Shown: positions 46,559 through 58,696 of the stretch, one piece after another | How positions within the stretch are numbered: position 1 is the stretch's first letter | Layout of the letters: each line of letters begins with the position of its first letter | Source: Pyropia haitanensis | Taxonomy: Eukaryota > Rhodophyta > Bangiophyceae > Bangiales > Bangiaceae | Direction: 5' to 3' | NCBI GenBank assembly: GCA_008729055.1 | Contig: SDUX01000010.1 | Coordinates: 3,611,090 to 3,675,089 of the forward strand | DNA: 64,000 nt | Notes under the pieces: model-generated | What the model saw: the letters and a program-made list of their open reading frames with translations, nothing else | What the model was told of the DNA's origin: nothing | The model's database searches: none | Made by a program: the position numbers and the translations under genes

Positions 46559-46942
46559 GTTCATCTCTCTCCATTATGGCGCGTCGAAAGGTGAGGTCCC
46601 AAGCGCGCCATAATTGTACCCTCCGTCTGCTTTCCTTCCATTGGTCACCTCAGTCGTCCGTGTCAGCCAGTAAACGGCGGCTTCCAGCAAGTCGCCCCGT
46701 TTTTGTGGCCACCGATGGCGGCCGCGGGCGCCGCCGACGCACCGAGTCTGCCGGTCCCATGCGCCGTGGTTGGATGAGTTTGATTGCGGCCGTTGCGCCC
46801 CGCGCGACAGACTTCTGCTCGTGGCCCGCATCGCAGCTCCCGTCGCCGTGACGCCTGCTACCGGTCGTCGTCTTCCACACCCGCCGCACCCTCCCCGACC
46901 TTGTCATTGACGTCGACTGTCGTCCACGTCCGCCTCGCAGTC

Positions 46943-48156
<1,214 letters not shown>

Positions 48157-48552
48157 GCCAGCCATCGCGTCGTTGGCTGTGTACTTTTCATTCTTTTTTT
48201 TTTTGGGCACCGGGCATCTGGGTTATGCAGCACGTGACGCCCCCCGCCGGTGCGTGTCTGTTTGGAGCCGCCGTGCGTCTGCGGCGTGCCACCGACCTCG
48301 GTTGTCCTCGTAGATCGTTGCTAGGGATTCGGTTCGAGCGGGCGCGTGGACAATTTCGCACTGTTGTTGGGTGTCGCCCTCTACTGTAGGTGTTCCGGGC
48401 CGTTGTCGCGGGTGCTTGGGCGGGGTGGATGGGTTGTATGTGTACGTGAGAAAGTGAACGCAGTGTGTTTTGTGACGCGTGCTCCGTCTAGGTTTTTTGG
48501 AAGCAGGGCATGCGCTCCCACGCACGACTCATCCAGGGACGCCTCAGACGCC
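48157..48552. other. Convergent spacer between the ubiquitin-cytochrome c gene and TRAPPC1
   Basis: Both genes end into this 396-base stretch. A T run (48195-48204) about 40 bases past the cytochrome stop lies in its 3' untranslated region. No further gene. Confidence 0.5.
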
Positions 48553-49208
48553 TCAAAAGCATGGCAGACTCCTGACGTACGCGTCCAGGCGCCCCAGGAA
48601 CGCTGGCACTCGGATTACTTCTCCCCGCACGCTCAACGGGTTTTTCACCACGTACGGCACGTACGCGTCAGCGTACAGGTCCCGCAGGTGGCGAGAGATG
48701 TCCACGCCCCCAAAGTCTGGCGAGGTGAGCAGCAGGAACCGCAGACCGGTAGGGGTTTCGTGGTGGTGCAGTGCATACGTCTCGGTGATGTAGTATTTGG
48801 GGGAGCCGCCTCTGCAATGGAAAACAAGAGCAGGACAGAACCACAAAGGGTACCAGACGCAACCGTGTCAGCGTGTCAGTACACCACCTCGCCCCGCGTA
48901 GCACCAATCTCTCGACGTGCCAAGACAGACACGACCACCGCAAGACTATCCGCCCCACCAGACCTTCCACTGCTGTGCACCACTTGACACGCTCGTCAGG
49001 TCCCCGCCCCCACTTAGCCGTCCCAGGCGTCCCAAACGTACAGCGGAGATGGCGACAACTTGGAACAGAAATTGCGCAGCGCAAACAGGAGCCCAAACAT
49101 GCTCTTTGCATCGTCCTCCCCCGCGTGCGTACGGCGGGCGCGGCACCACTCGCGGTAACAGAGCAGCCGGCCGGAGCGGTCAAACAGATAGAAGCAGTAC
49201 ACGGCCAT
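48553..49208 (-). CDS. TRAPPC1: TRAPP complex subunit 1 (Bet5)
   Basis: Exon 1 is 49208-49042 and exon 2 is 48811-48553, with a GT-AG intron of 230 bases; the product is 141 residues, close to the usual 145 or so. Exon 1 gives MAVYCFYLFDRSGRLLCYREW...KSMFGLLFALRNFCSKLSP (family: YLFDRNGVCLHYSEW...LMYGMLFSIRSFVSKMSP). Exon 2 gives YITETYALHHHETPTGLRF...DLYADAYVPYVVKNPL...RLDAYVRSLPCF (family: YKLHYYETPTG...YVELVVKNPL...RLDSYVRSLPFF). Bet5 is a longin-fold core subunit of TRAPP complexes, which activate the Rab Ypt1/Rab1 in ER-to-Golgi and autophagy traffic. Every conserved block is present, and splicing restores the exact family alignment. Confidence 0.95.
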
Positions 49209-50213
49209 GCGGGCGATAAGGCGGTGGACAGGCAAGAGGGAGGCAAGAAAACGGAAGGGGGGCAACGTGGGCACGCCCTTGACGCCTGCCGCTCCGCCCA
49301 CCGCGCGCTGGCAGCCTCGTCCTTGCCGCGGGAGAGGCGTGACTGGTCATGCTCACCATAGCGAAACTGAAAAATTGTGTGACTTACACTAAGTCCGACA
49401 AGGGCCACAATCGATGACAGACGGCCACGCGCGCTTGACGCAGAAGCCACGCAGAGGCACGATCGTGCAAGCGTTGGCATGGAGCGAGTTGCCACACGCC
49501 TCTGTCGACTCAGCAGGCACGCCCGAGTGGGAAGACACCACCAGGAGACGACAAAGTGGATAAAGCCAGGAGCTACAACCAGTCATGGACGGCTCTCCGT
49601 CCCGACCACCACGAGGACAATCTGCCACAACCAAACAGGTCCAGGGCCGAGAGGGGTGACAGGATCAGGTGGCAACGGGCCGGCATCCACCTGGATAGTA
49701 CCCCGCTCGTACGCTGGCTTGCCCGCAATTCCACCCCACGCAGTGCCGGCAGGAGCGCGACCTGGCCCCAACGCGCTCCAGGCCGCAGACGCGCGGGTCG
49801 TGCCAGCCCCGCAGTCCACAGCTGCCAGCAGCGCCACAAACCTTGCTGCTATTGGGCGAATGAGCCGGCTGTAGGCGTGGGGGACGCCTCGCCGGCGCCA
49901 CTCGTCCGCGCTGATGCCACGCCGCACAGCTACCAGACTACCAGGCTGGCAGTGCTATCACCGAGAGCGGAGACTGCCCAGCAGAGGCGCACAGCCAGGC
50001 GGCACCCATTGGCCACAGGCCGGACCCGCCACCACCCCCCGTGCGGTGGATAAGGCACACAGGGTCGCCGCAGAGCGCCAGCCAACAGCGACCACTGCTG
50101 CCAAGAGCGCACCCCAGCACAAAGGCCCGCCACCGACACACGCGCCGCCCAAAACCATAGGGCCACGCCACGCCATTGTGTTCGCCGCATAGACCCCCCC
50201 CCCCTTCCCCAAG
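49209..50213. other. Intergenic region between TRAPPC1 and STN1
   Basis: About 1 kb of balanced composition holding the TRAPPC1 promoter and the STN1 3' end. Overlapping frames on both strands show no motif. Confidence 0.45.
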
Positions 50214-50849
50214 TCAGTCCGGCAGCAACCCCCCCCCCGCCAGCCACACCTCACTCTCCATCGTCTCCGCCGCCGCCGACACCTCCTCCCCCACCGTCGT
50301 GAGCGCGCGCACACGGGACGCCACCACCAGCACGCCCGGGACGCCCCGCTCCCAGCGGGGGCGGCCCCACACCACCACCGCGGTGCCGAGGGAGAGGGCG
50401 GCAACCGCTTCCGCGCCGCCGCCGCCGCCGACGCCGCCGCCCCCCCCCCCCCCCCCCCCCCCTCCCCCCACCGCCGCAGGACCGACCACCGGCCCCCGTG
50501 ACGCCGCTGCTGCCGCCGACGGCGGGGGCGGCAGCCCGGCCCCCACCACCGCCGCCTCGCGTTCCCACACGAGCACCGCCGTCACGGCCGTGCCGTCGTC
50601 GATGGCCAAACGGGTGTACTTGGCGCGGGGCAGTGCCGCGACGACCGTGCCGGCAATGCGCACCCGGCTGATGGGCCGGGGGGGGGAAGCGGGGGGAGCG
50701 CCGCGGCCGACGTGGGGGGGGATGTACAGCCGCACGCCAACAGCGTAGGCCGCGTCGGGGGGGGGAGGGGGGCTCAAGCCCGCGAGAGTGCGACCAAAGA
50801 GGCGGACATGGGCGTGGAAGATAGGGTCAAAGCCCCAGGTGAGAGACAT
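50214..50849 (-). CDS. STN1: STN1-like OB-fold protein of the CST telomere complex
   Basis: A 211-residue protein from ATG 50849; the frame continues upstream without an ATG. The N-terminus LTWGFDPIFHAHVRLFGRTL matches the start of STN1 ([21 protein letters not shown]). The OB-fold core VGVRLYI...ISRVRIAGTVVAALPRAKYTRLAIDDGTAVTAVLVWE matches the family's GVFLYNGHPIKQVDVLGTVIGV...YGVDDSTGVINCICWK. A Pro/Ala/Gly insertion with a G run (about residues 120-155) separates it from the last strands, LSLGTAVVVWGRPRWERGVPGVLVVASRVRAL (family: IGDTIRVRGSIRTYREEREIHATTY). STN1 with CTC1/TEN1 protects telomere ends and recruits DNA polymerase alpha-primase. The winged-helix C-terminus of vertebrate STN1 is absent, as in plants. 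The N-terminal match is convincing. Confidence 0.82.
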   Translation of the reverse strand: MSLTWGFDPIFHAHVRLFGRTLAGLSPPPPPDAAYAVGVRLYIPPHVGRGAPPASPPRPISRVRIAGTVVAALPRAKYTRLAIDDGTAVTAVLVWEREAAVVGAGLPPPPSAAAAASRGPVVGPAAVGGGGGGGGGGGGVGGGGGAEAVAALSLGTAVVVWGRPRWERGVPGVLVVASRVRALTTVGEEVSAAAETMESEVWLAGGGLLPD

Positions 50850-52116
50850 GAAGTGACGACGCGGGGCGCCGGGGGAGACGTACGTACGAGCCTGGCCAGT
50901 GTGCGCAACAAATGCACAGAGCAGGTCGCAACGAGCTCGGTCTCTTCTGTTTTGTTGTCGAAGATGGCTGTCAAGAGCGAATCCAAACCTTGTCCATTCC
51001 TTCTCGTAATAAACACTTCGGACTGTGCCCGTGTACACTTTGATCGTGACTGTCAGAATAAACTGTTCTGAGCAATGAAAACTGATTTCAGAGGTGCCGC
51101 AGCATTTCGAGACAGCAGCTGACGATGCTGGTCAGCGCTTGACGTACGGAACTGCCTTCGTACCGAGTTGTGGGCGTTGAGCGGGAAGCGCGGCCACGCG
51201 TGGACGCACGTTCAAACGCGGTAGCGCCGTTGAGAGTCTGCCCGCTCGCCCTCTGTCCCTGCGCCCAAGGCCGCCAAGCCCGCCATAAAGACACACAAAC
51301 CCGCCCGACGCCCGTTCCCTGGCGTGCCGCGGCGGCTGCCGACCGCCGCCGCCTGTCGTCGCCGACCGCCGCCGGTCGCCGCCGCCGCCGCCGGCCGCGT
51401 CGGCCGCTCTACCGCGGCGGCCACACCGCTGGGGTTTCCGCCGCCGAGTCCCCCCCCCCCCCGGCACCCCGTGCGGGACGGGGCCCCCCCGCGGCGGGGG
51501 CGGGCGTGCCCAGCCGCGGCGCACCCGCTTCCACCGCGCCGCCCTCCCTGCCCCCTTGCGGTTGCGCGCCGCGGCGGTCATGGTATGGCCCTCCGCGACG
51601 CACGCCAGCGCCCCCCCCCCACTGACGCGGACCCCCTCGCTCCCGCCCCCTTCCTTGTACCGCCGACCCGCGCGGCACACTCCCCGTCGGCCGCCGCCCG
51701 CATCCCCCGCCACCCCGCCAGTGTCCACGACTGGCCATGCCGGCGCGGACCCCGTCACGGCCCGCCCCCCCGCCGCGGGGCACCCCACCGCCGCGCCCCA
51801 CCGCCGCGACGCGGCGGCCCCAATAGGCCAGCCGCGCCCCCCCCCCACCGCCGACGCGGCCGCCCACCCGCGACGCCGCACGGCCCCTGCGGAGGGAAGG
51901 ACCCCCCCCCCCCCCCGCGGCCGCCCGGTACGCCGCCACGACGGGCGCGTCTCCGCCGCCCCCCCCCCCCCCACCCGCCCGTGGGGAGAACCAACCACCC
52001 GCGACGCCCACCACGGGCACCACCACCCCACCGGCCGGTGCCGGTCGGTCGCGGCGGCGGTCTCGCCGCTGCGCACCCCCGCCGTGGCGAGGGGTGGCCC
52101 GACCGAGCCGCCCCCC

Positions 52117-52177
52117 CACCCGCCCACCCGCCCGCCCACCCGCCCGCCCGCCCGCCCGCCCGCCCGCCCGCCCGCCC
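52117..52177. repeat. CCCG/CCCA tetranucleotide array
   Basis: About fifteen copies of CCCG, some CCCA, uninterrupted from about 52117 to 52177. Confidence 0.85.
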
Positions 52178-53111
52178 CGCCGCGCGTGCGCCCGCTGCGG
52201 TCGCGGGCGGCACGCGCGCCGCGGTGCCGCCGCGGTGCCGCCGACGGGGCGGCGCCGCGGGCGGCGCGCGGCGGCTCGTCCTACCGGGAGGGCGGAGGGT
52301 GGCGGTGGTGGCAACGGCGGCGGCGGCGGCGGCGGCAAAGGTGGGGGGGGTGGGGGGGGGGGGGGGCCTCGTGGGGGTGGGGGCGGCGGCGGCAGCGGCT
52401 TGCGCGAGCCGCCGCCCGTCTGACAGCCCGCCACGCGGCAGCCGGCCGCCCCCCCCCCCCCCCCCCCCCCTTCCCAACCGCCGGTAGCCGCGGCGGCGGC
52501 ACCCGCGGCGGCCGACGCCAAACCCCGCGGCGCTCCCACCGCGCGGCCGGCCGCGACCCGACACGCCATGCCGTGGCACCCCCCCCCCCCCCCCCACCCC
52601 CCCCCCCGCGTGCCGTCCGTCCCGCTCCCACCGCCGCCGCCGCCACCACCTTCCCCCCGCGCCGCCGCACCCACACGCGCAGCCACCACCGGCGGTTCCC
52701 CCCCCCCCCCGGCGCTCCGCCTCGGCCGCCGCGGCAGCCACCGCCCCGCCACACCGCCGCCGCACCGCAGCGGCGGCGGCGGCGACAGCGGCGGCGCCGC
52801 GGCGGCGGCGGCGGTGGCGGTGGCGGTGGTGGCGCGGCGGGCGGTCGGCGCAGGGTACGACCGCGGTGGGTCCCCTCCTCCCCCCCCCGCCCCCTCCCCC
52901 CCCTGGCTGCCAATGGACCCCCCCCCACCCCCGCGCCGCCGCGGGAACCACCGCCGCCGCACGCGACGCGGCGGCGGTGGGGCCACCCGCCGCGGCGGGG
53001 GTAGGGGCGGCACCCGCCGGGACATGCTCCCCCCCACCCCCCCCCCCCCCTCGCCGCCGTCACCCCCGCCAGTGCCACTCCGCCGCCCCCCCTCCACCCG
53101 CGCCGGCCGGC

Positions 53112-53178
53112 CGGGCGGGCGGGCGGGCGGAAGGGAGGGAGGGCGGCCGGGTGGGCGGGTGGGCGGGTGGGCGGGTGC
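53112..53178. repeat. GGGC/GGGT/GGGA tetranucleotide array
   Basis: Tandem GGGC units grade into GGGA and GGGT variants. A G-quadruplex-prone tract. Confidence 0.75.
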
Positions 53179-55078
53179 GGCCGTGGCGCGGCGGCGGGGA
53201 AGGCGGGGGGCGATTGCGCCCCAGACGGGTGGGGAGAGGGGGGTGGCCCACCGGCAGTGGCGTGGCGGCCGGCCGCCGGCTGCCGCGCCGGTGGGCGGCG
53301 GGAGCGACGCGCGTGGGAGCGGCGGCTGGGGGGGGGGGGGGGGGGTATACGGCTAGCCGCCCCGCCGTGACGGGCCACACGCTCGTCGTAAGGGGGGGGG
53401 TCCGCGCGGGGGGGCGGGGGGGAGCGCGGTGCGGGTGGTGGAGGGGGGGGGGGAAGGGGGGGGGCGGTCGGCAGTGGGAGGGGTGGGCGTGGGGGAGGGG
53501 GGGGGGAGCCCCACCGCCGCCCGCCGCCCGCCCGCGGCGGCCGCCGGCGCGCCGCGGCGGCCGCCGCGGCGCGCCGCCCCGCCGCCGCCGCCGCCCCGAT
53601 GCGTGCCGCCGCCGCGGCACGCGGCGGGCCCGACGCGCGGCGGTCGAGCCGGTCGGGGGCGCGCTTCCCCTCCCCCCCCCACCGTCAGCTCCCCCACTTC
53701 CCCCCGTTCCCCCCCCCCCCCCCCCCATTACAACCCCACCGCCGCCGCCGCCCCCCCCTGCCATCCGCCACCCCCCCCCCCCCCCCCCCCCAGCCACCCC
53801 CCCCCCCCCACACCGCGCGGTCGCCACCGCCGCGGCGGCTGCCGTCACCTTCCCCCCCACCCCCCCCCCCCCCCCCCGACCGTGGTGCGTACCGACAGCA
53901 GCCGCGGGACCCCCCCCCCCCCCCCCACGCATCCCACCGCCGCAGCCGCCCACCGCCGCCGCCGCTGCCACCACACGCCGCCCCGGGGGGGTTGCGCCGT
54001 TGGACGGTGCGGGTGCGATGGGGCGGGAGGGGGGGGGGGGGGGGGGGTGGCGGGATTGGCAGGGATGGCGGCCGGGCGGGGGGGGGGGGGGGGTCGTGCG
54101 GCACGCGGCGGAGGGCTGGAGGGGGGGGGGGGCGGGTGCGCCGCGCGGCGGCGCCGCCGTCGCGGCGGCGGCGGTGGCGGCGGGGGGGGGGGTGGCGGTC
54201 GACCGCGGCGGCGGCGGCGGCGGCCATGGGGCGCGCGCCGGCGCTCGCGGGGGGGGGGAACCCCGCCCGCCGCCGCGGCGTGGGGGGGGGGGGGGGGGTG
54301 GCACCGTCGCGACGCCGCCGCGGCGGCGGCGGCGTGGCGGTGCGCGTGCGCCGCGGCGGCGGCCGTTGCCGCTGGGGGGGGGGGGTGCCGATGGCGTCCC
54401 CCACGGGTGTCAAGCCGGTGGGGCGCCCTTCCCCCCCCTCTGGCTGGCTGCCGCCAGTGCCTCACGTCCGCCTCGTTCCCCCCCCCACCCCCCCCCCCCC
54501 AGCCCATCCCCTCCCGTCGCTCCGCCCCCCAACTTGCAACGCCCAGCCGCCGCCCGCCGCACCACGCCGGCCGTGGCGATCCCCCTTCCCACCCCCCCCC
54601 CCCCCCCCCCCGCCCACCCCCCAGCCACAGACGGCCGCCGCTCCGCCCTTCCACCCGCCCTCCCCCCCGCTCCCCGCTGCCGCGGCTGCCACCCGCGGCG
54701 GGCCGCGCCGCGGCCGCCGCGGCCGCGGCGTGGCGGGCGTGCCGTCCGCGCACGCCGCGGCTGCCGCCGCTGCCGCGCGCACGCGGGCGGCCGCCGCCGC
54801 CGTGGGCCGCGGCCGCCGCCGCGGCCGCCGCGCTCGCGCGCGGCGGCCCTTGAGCCGCCGCGCTCCCGCCGGCCGCCGGCCGCGCGGCGCGTCGCGCCGC
54901 GCCGCCCCGCCCCGCCCCCGCGCCGCCCCGCCGTTGGCGACGCGCTCCGCCGCTGCGCTGCCGGCTGGTGGCCCCGCGCCGCGCGGTGCCGCCGGTCCGT
55001 GTCGGCACGGGCAACCGCTTGGTCGGGTGGTACCCCGCCGCTGCCGCCGTCGTTGCCGTGCCCGCCGCGTCGTCTGCC

Positions 55079-55143
55079 ATGGCCGCCGCCGCCGCCTCCC
55101 GCCGTGCCGACGCGTATGGCGGTTGGGAGGAGGAGGAGCTGTG

Positions 55144-55175
<32 letters not shown>

Positions 55176-55560
55176 GGCCGCCGCCGCCGTTGCCACCCTC
55201 CACGGCGGCGCGGACGAGCCGGCCAGCCGCCGACGCGGCTGCCGACGCGGCCGCTGCTGCTGCCGCCGCTGCCGCCACCGCCGCGGCGGCGTCTGCCATG
55301 GCCGCCAGCGGCGGCGCCGCGGCGGCGGCGCCGCGGTCGACGCGGCAGCTGCCGCCGCCACCGTCGTGGCGGCCTGCCAAGGGCGCGCCCGCGCCGCCCA
55401 CCACGCCCAGCGGTGGCGCGCCGCACCGACTGCCGGGCTCCCCTACCACCCCACCGTCCGAGGTGGGCGGCAGGGGGCGGCCGTCCACGCGCCCGCCCGT
55501 TGCGGTGGTGCCGCCGCCGGTGGTGGTGGCGGTGCCGCTCCCGCCGCCCGCGGTGGCCGT

Positions 55561-55598
<38 letters not shown>

Positions 55599-55685
55599 GT
55601 GCGCCGCCACCCGCCGCGGCTGTACGCGCGTCGCCGGCGGTGGTGGCGGTTCCCGCACCGGCACCCGCCGCCGTGGTGGGGCCGT

Positions 55686-55735
<50 letters not shown>

Positions 55736-57966
55736 TCGCGGCCGCCGGTCGCGGCCGCCGGGGAGCCCTCTGGGGAGCCCCTGCGGGCGGCGGCGGGCGT
55801 GCGCGCCATGGCGTCGGCGGTCGCCGCCGCGGCGGCTGCCGCCGACGAGGCGCCGCCGCTGCCGCGGGCGGCGGAAGCGGCGGCGGCAGCCGCCGCGGCG
55901 CGCGCCCGCCGCGTGGCCGTCACCGCCGTGCCGCCGCGGCGTCGCTCCCCGCAGCAACGGCGGCCGGAGGAGGTGGCGGCGGGGGCCACCGCGGCGACGG
56001 CTGGCGCCACGGCGGCCGCGGCTGGGACGGGGGCGCGCCGGCGCGCGGCGCCCCCGGTCGGGACGGACGCGACACCGACGGGCAGAGCGGGAGCGGACGG
56101 GGCGGCGGCAGCGACGGCGCCGACAGCGGCGGCGGCGACCGCATCGCGTCGGGCGCCCGTTCCCACCACCACCCACACGCCCCCGCAGCTGTGGGGCCGA
56201 CCCGCCGCCGACGGCCCCGTGTCGCCAGCGCCGACGCCTCGCTCGCGGGACACCCCCCCCGCGCCACGGCCGTCGTCAACGCTGCCGCGGTCGCCCGCGG
56301 CGTCACCAGTGGGTAGGGCGGCGGCGACGACGGACGCGGCCGCCGGCGGCTGTGCTGGCCACTGGCGGCCGCCGCCGCCGGCGCTGGTGCTGCTGCCCGC
56401 GTCACGGGCGGGCGCCCGCCCTACACCAGACGGCCGCCCGTCGCGCGCAGCCGCCGCGGCCGGCCCCACCGCCGCCGCCGCTTCCGCTGGCCGCGCCCGC
56501 ACCGACACGGCCGCCCCGCCGGGCGGCGGTGTGGTGACGGCCCGCCAGCGCGGGGCGGCGGTGCGGATGGAGCTGCTCCACCGCTCCGCCACGGCCCCCC
56601 GTGGGCGTCGACCCGCATCGCTGACGCGGGAGCCGGCGGCGGTGCCGTTGGCCGCAGCCGCCGCGCCCGAGTCACCGCCCGTGCTATCCGCGTCGTCGGT
56701 GAGCGGCGTCAGCTGCTTTAGCGTCGAGCAGGACGGGTTGGTGGTCGAGCCCCGTGCGGCCGCCGGGCTCGCGCTGAACGCCGCCGCTGGCGTGGATGCG
56801 GAGGGGCGGGAGGGGGAGGGCGGCGTGCCAGCCGTGGCTGCTGCCATTGACAATGCCTCGGCCGTTGTGCCCGTCCGCGCGCAAAGCGGCACGCCACAGG
56901 CGGCGGCTACGTCAGCGGCGACAGGGACGACGGCGTCCGCTGTGGTGGGGGGCGTGCCCCGCTCCCCGTCTGTGGGAACGCCAACGTTGTCTGCATGGGA
57001 GGGCTCTGGGTCGGCGGCGGCGGCAGACGCGCCGCGGCGGTCGCGGCGGTCCGTCACGTGGGGGCTCCCAACGACGGCCGGCGTGGCGACGGGTGCCGCG
57101 CCTGGCGGTGCGTCACCGGCGCGCCCGGCGTCGCCCGTGGCGCTGCGAGCACCGGCAGCAACGCCGCCCGACGCGGCGACCGCCGGGGCGGCCGTGGCAC
57201 TCGACTGGGAGGACGAGGGTGCGCTGCTCGCGCCTGGCCGGGGGGACTCCACCGCCGCCCCCGGTGCGTACGGGGACGAGGAGGACGCCATCACGCCCGC
57301 CAGCCCGTGGGGCGCTGATGCCACGACCACTTTGCCGAGCAGCCGCGCCCTGCGGGTGAGCGGCGGCACCGCGGTCAGCAGCGGCGTCAGCAGCGGTGGC
57401 AGCGGCGTCAGCAGCAGCGTTTTTGGCGTGAGCACCATCAGCAGCAGCAGCAGCAGCGGCGGCGGCAGCGGCAGCGGCGACGGCGGTACGTCACTCCACC
57501 GGCAGACCCCGTCGACGCGTCCCGCAGCGGCCGATGGCCACCCCCCCCCCCCCGCCCAATCCACCATGTCGGTCCACCCGAGCGTGCCCGTCTTCCGGCA
57601 GGTGCCCGACCGTGACGGCTGGCCGACCGCCGCCGCGGCGGGCCGGTGGCGGCCGCCCGCCAGCCGCAGCGACTCGTTCTTCGACGATGCCCTCTTTGCG
57701 GCGCTGCCCGCGGCGGCCGACGGGCCGCCGCTGCCGCCAATGCCGGGCAGCCGGCGGCGTCGCAAGCTCACCGCCGACGAAGGCCGCCTCCGCTCCCGCG
57801 CAATGCCGAGGCGTGGCGTCTGGCGTCGCCTGTTTGGGGGCACCGGCGGGGGGGGGGGTGCCGGTGGTGGCAGGGGTGGTGGCGACGCGGCTGGCGGCAG
57901 CGGCGGCGTGGATGGTGTGCCGCCAGACAGTGTCGTTGCGTTTGCGCTGCGCGTCGGCCGCCGCGG

Positions 57967-58014
<48 letters not shown>

Positions 58015-58309
58015 CGGCAGCGGGGGCGGCGGCGCGGGCAGCGGCAGCGGCGGTGGCGGCGGCTTTGGCGTCGGTGGCGATGGTGGGTACGGGTCGGGCC
58101 GGTGGCGCCGGCGCAGCGTGGGCGCCGGCGAGAGCCTGGACGTGCTGCTTGAGGCGGCGGCAGGCGGCAGCAGCCGGCTGCTGGCGATTGAAGGGCGCAG
58201 CCGGGGGCGGGGGGGGTCTGGTGGAGCGGGCGGGGGGAGGTGGGGGGGCGGCTACCGCGGCTACCGCGGCTACCGCACTCCGCTCGCAGGTGTGGCCAAT
58301 GATTTCTAG
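55079..58309 (+). CDS. Large disordered Ala/Pro/Ser/Gly-rich protein, unknown function
   Basis: Not recognised. The frame is uninterrupted from ATG 55079 (the first ATG in frame; it is open further upstream) to the stop at 58307-58309, 1076 codons. The first half is Ala and Pro runs. From about 56550 the composition becomes protein-like: 'GAAVRMELLHRSA', 'VSGVSCFSVEQDGLVVEP', 'RRSRRSVTWGLPTT', 'AVALDWEDEGALLAPG', 'YGDEEDAITPASPWG', 'SVPVFRQVPDRDGWP', 'SRSDSFFDDALFAALP', 'GSRRRRKLTADEGRLRSRAMPRRGVWRRLFGG'. Poly-Gly and 'AGESLDVLLEAAAGGSSRLLAIEGRSRGRGG' with YRGYRGY repeats end it. Basic clusters suggest nuclear or RNA-binding roles, but that is a guess. The long frame on the other strand (53845-57843) is Ala/Ser/Gly-rich and lacks such blocks, so I favour this strand. 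Confidence 0.5.
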
Positions 58310-58696
58310 ACGGCGGGGAGGCGGGAGGTGTCTAGGGGAGGAGGAGCAGGGCGGCGGGCGCATGAGCTTGGTGATGAGGAGGGGGGAGCAGGAGCAAGCA
58401 ATGGCAGCGGGCCCAGCGGATGGGAGACGGCCGTGGGGGGGGGGGGGGGGGGGGGGGGGTTGGACGGCTGGGGAGGCCGCCACGGCCGTCAACCCCGCCA
58501 TCGCACCCCCCCCCCCCCCCGGCCGCCGGCCCCTGCGCAGCCCGCGCCTGCGCCCAGCGGGGTCGTGTGCGCGCAAACGACAGCGACGGGAGGCGGCGCC
58601 CGCCGTGCGGGTGACCGCGCATGTAGCATCTGTACCAAACGACGGCGGGCCGAGCCGACCTCCCGTGGCCGGGCGTGAGGGCGCCACGGCCGAGCC
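58310..58696. other. Convergent spacer
   Basis: Lies between the 3' ends of the disordered-protein gene and the SET-domain gene. Contains a G run (58435-58460) and a C run (58505-58521). Confidence 0.4.

Larger units (their letters stand above)
50850..55078. other. Low-complexity GC-rich region
   Basis: About 4.2 kb. Bases 50850-51300 are ordinary intergenic DNA (the STN1 5' side). From 51300 on, C and G runs, CCCG/GGGC arrays and CCG/GCG triplets dominate both strands. Very long frames exist on several strands but consist of Pro/Arg/Gly/Ala runs with no conserved block. No gene is supported, although exons hidden by homopolymer errors cannot be ruled out. Confidence 0.4.

Noticed and set aside
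51132..53097. Several long frames on both strands at 51-53 kb
   Set aside because: They consist of Pro, Arg, Gly and Ala runs from CCG/GGC triplets, with no motif, start context or splice signals.
53845..57843. Minus-strand open frame of 1332 codons
   Set aside because: Ala/Ser/Gly/Thr composition throughout with no ordered block. The opposite strand over 55079-58309 has acidic, basic and aromatic blocks and a clean end. Very long frames are expected by chance at this GC content.
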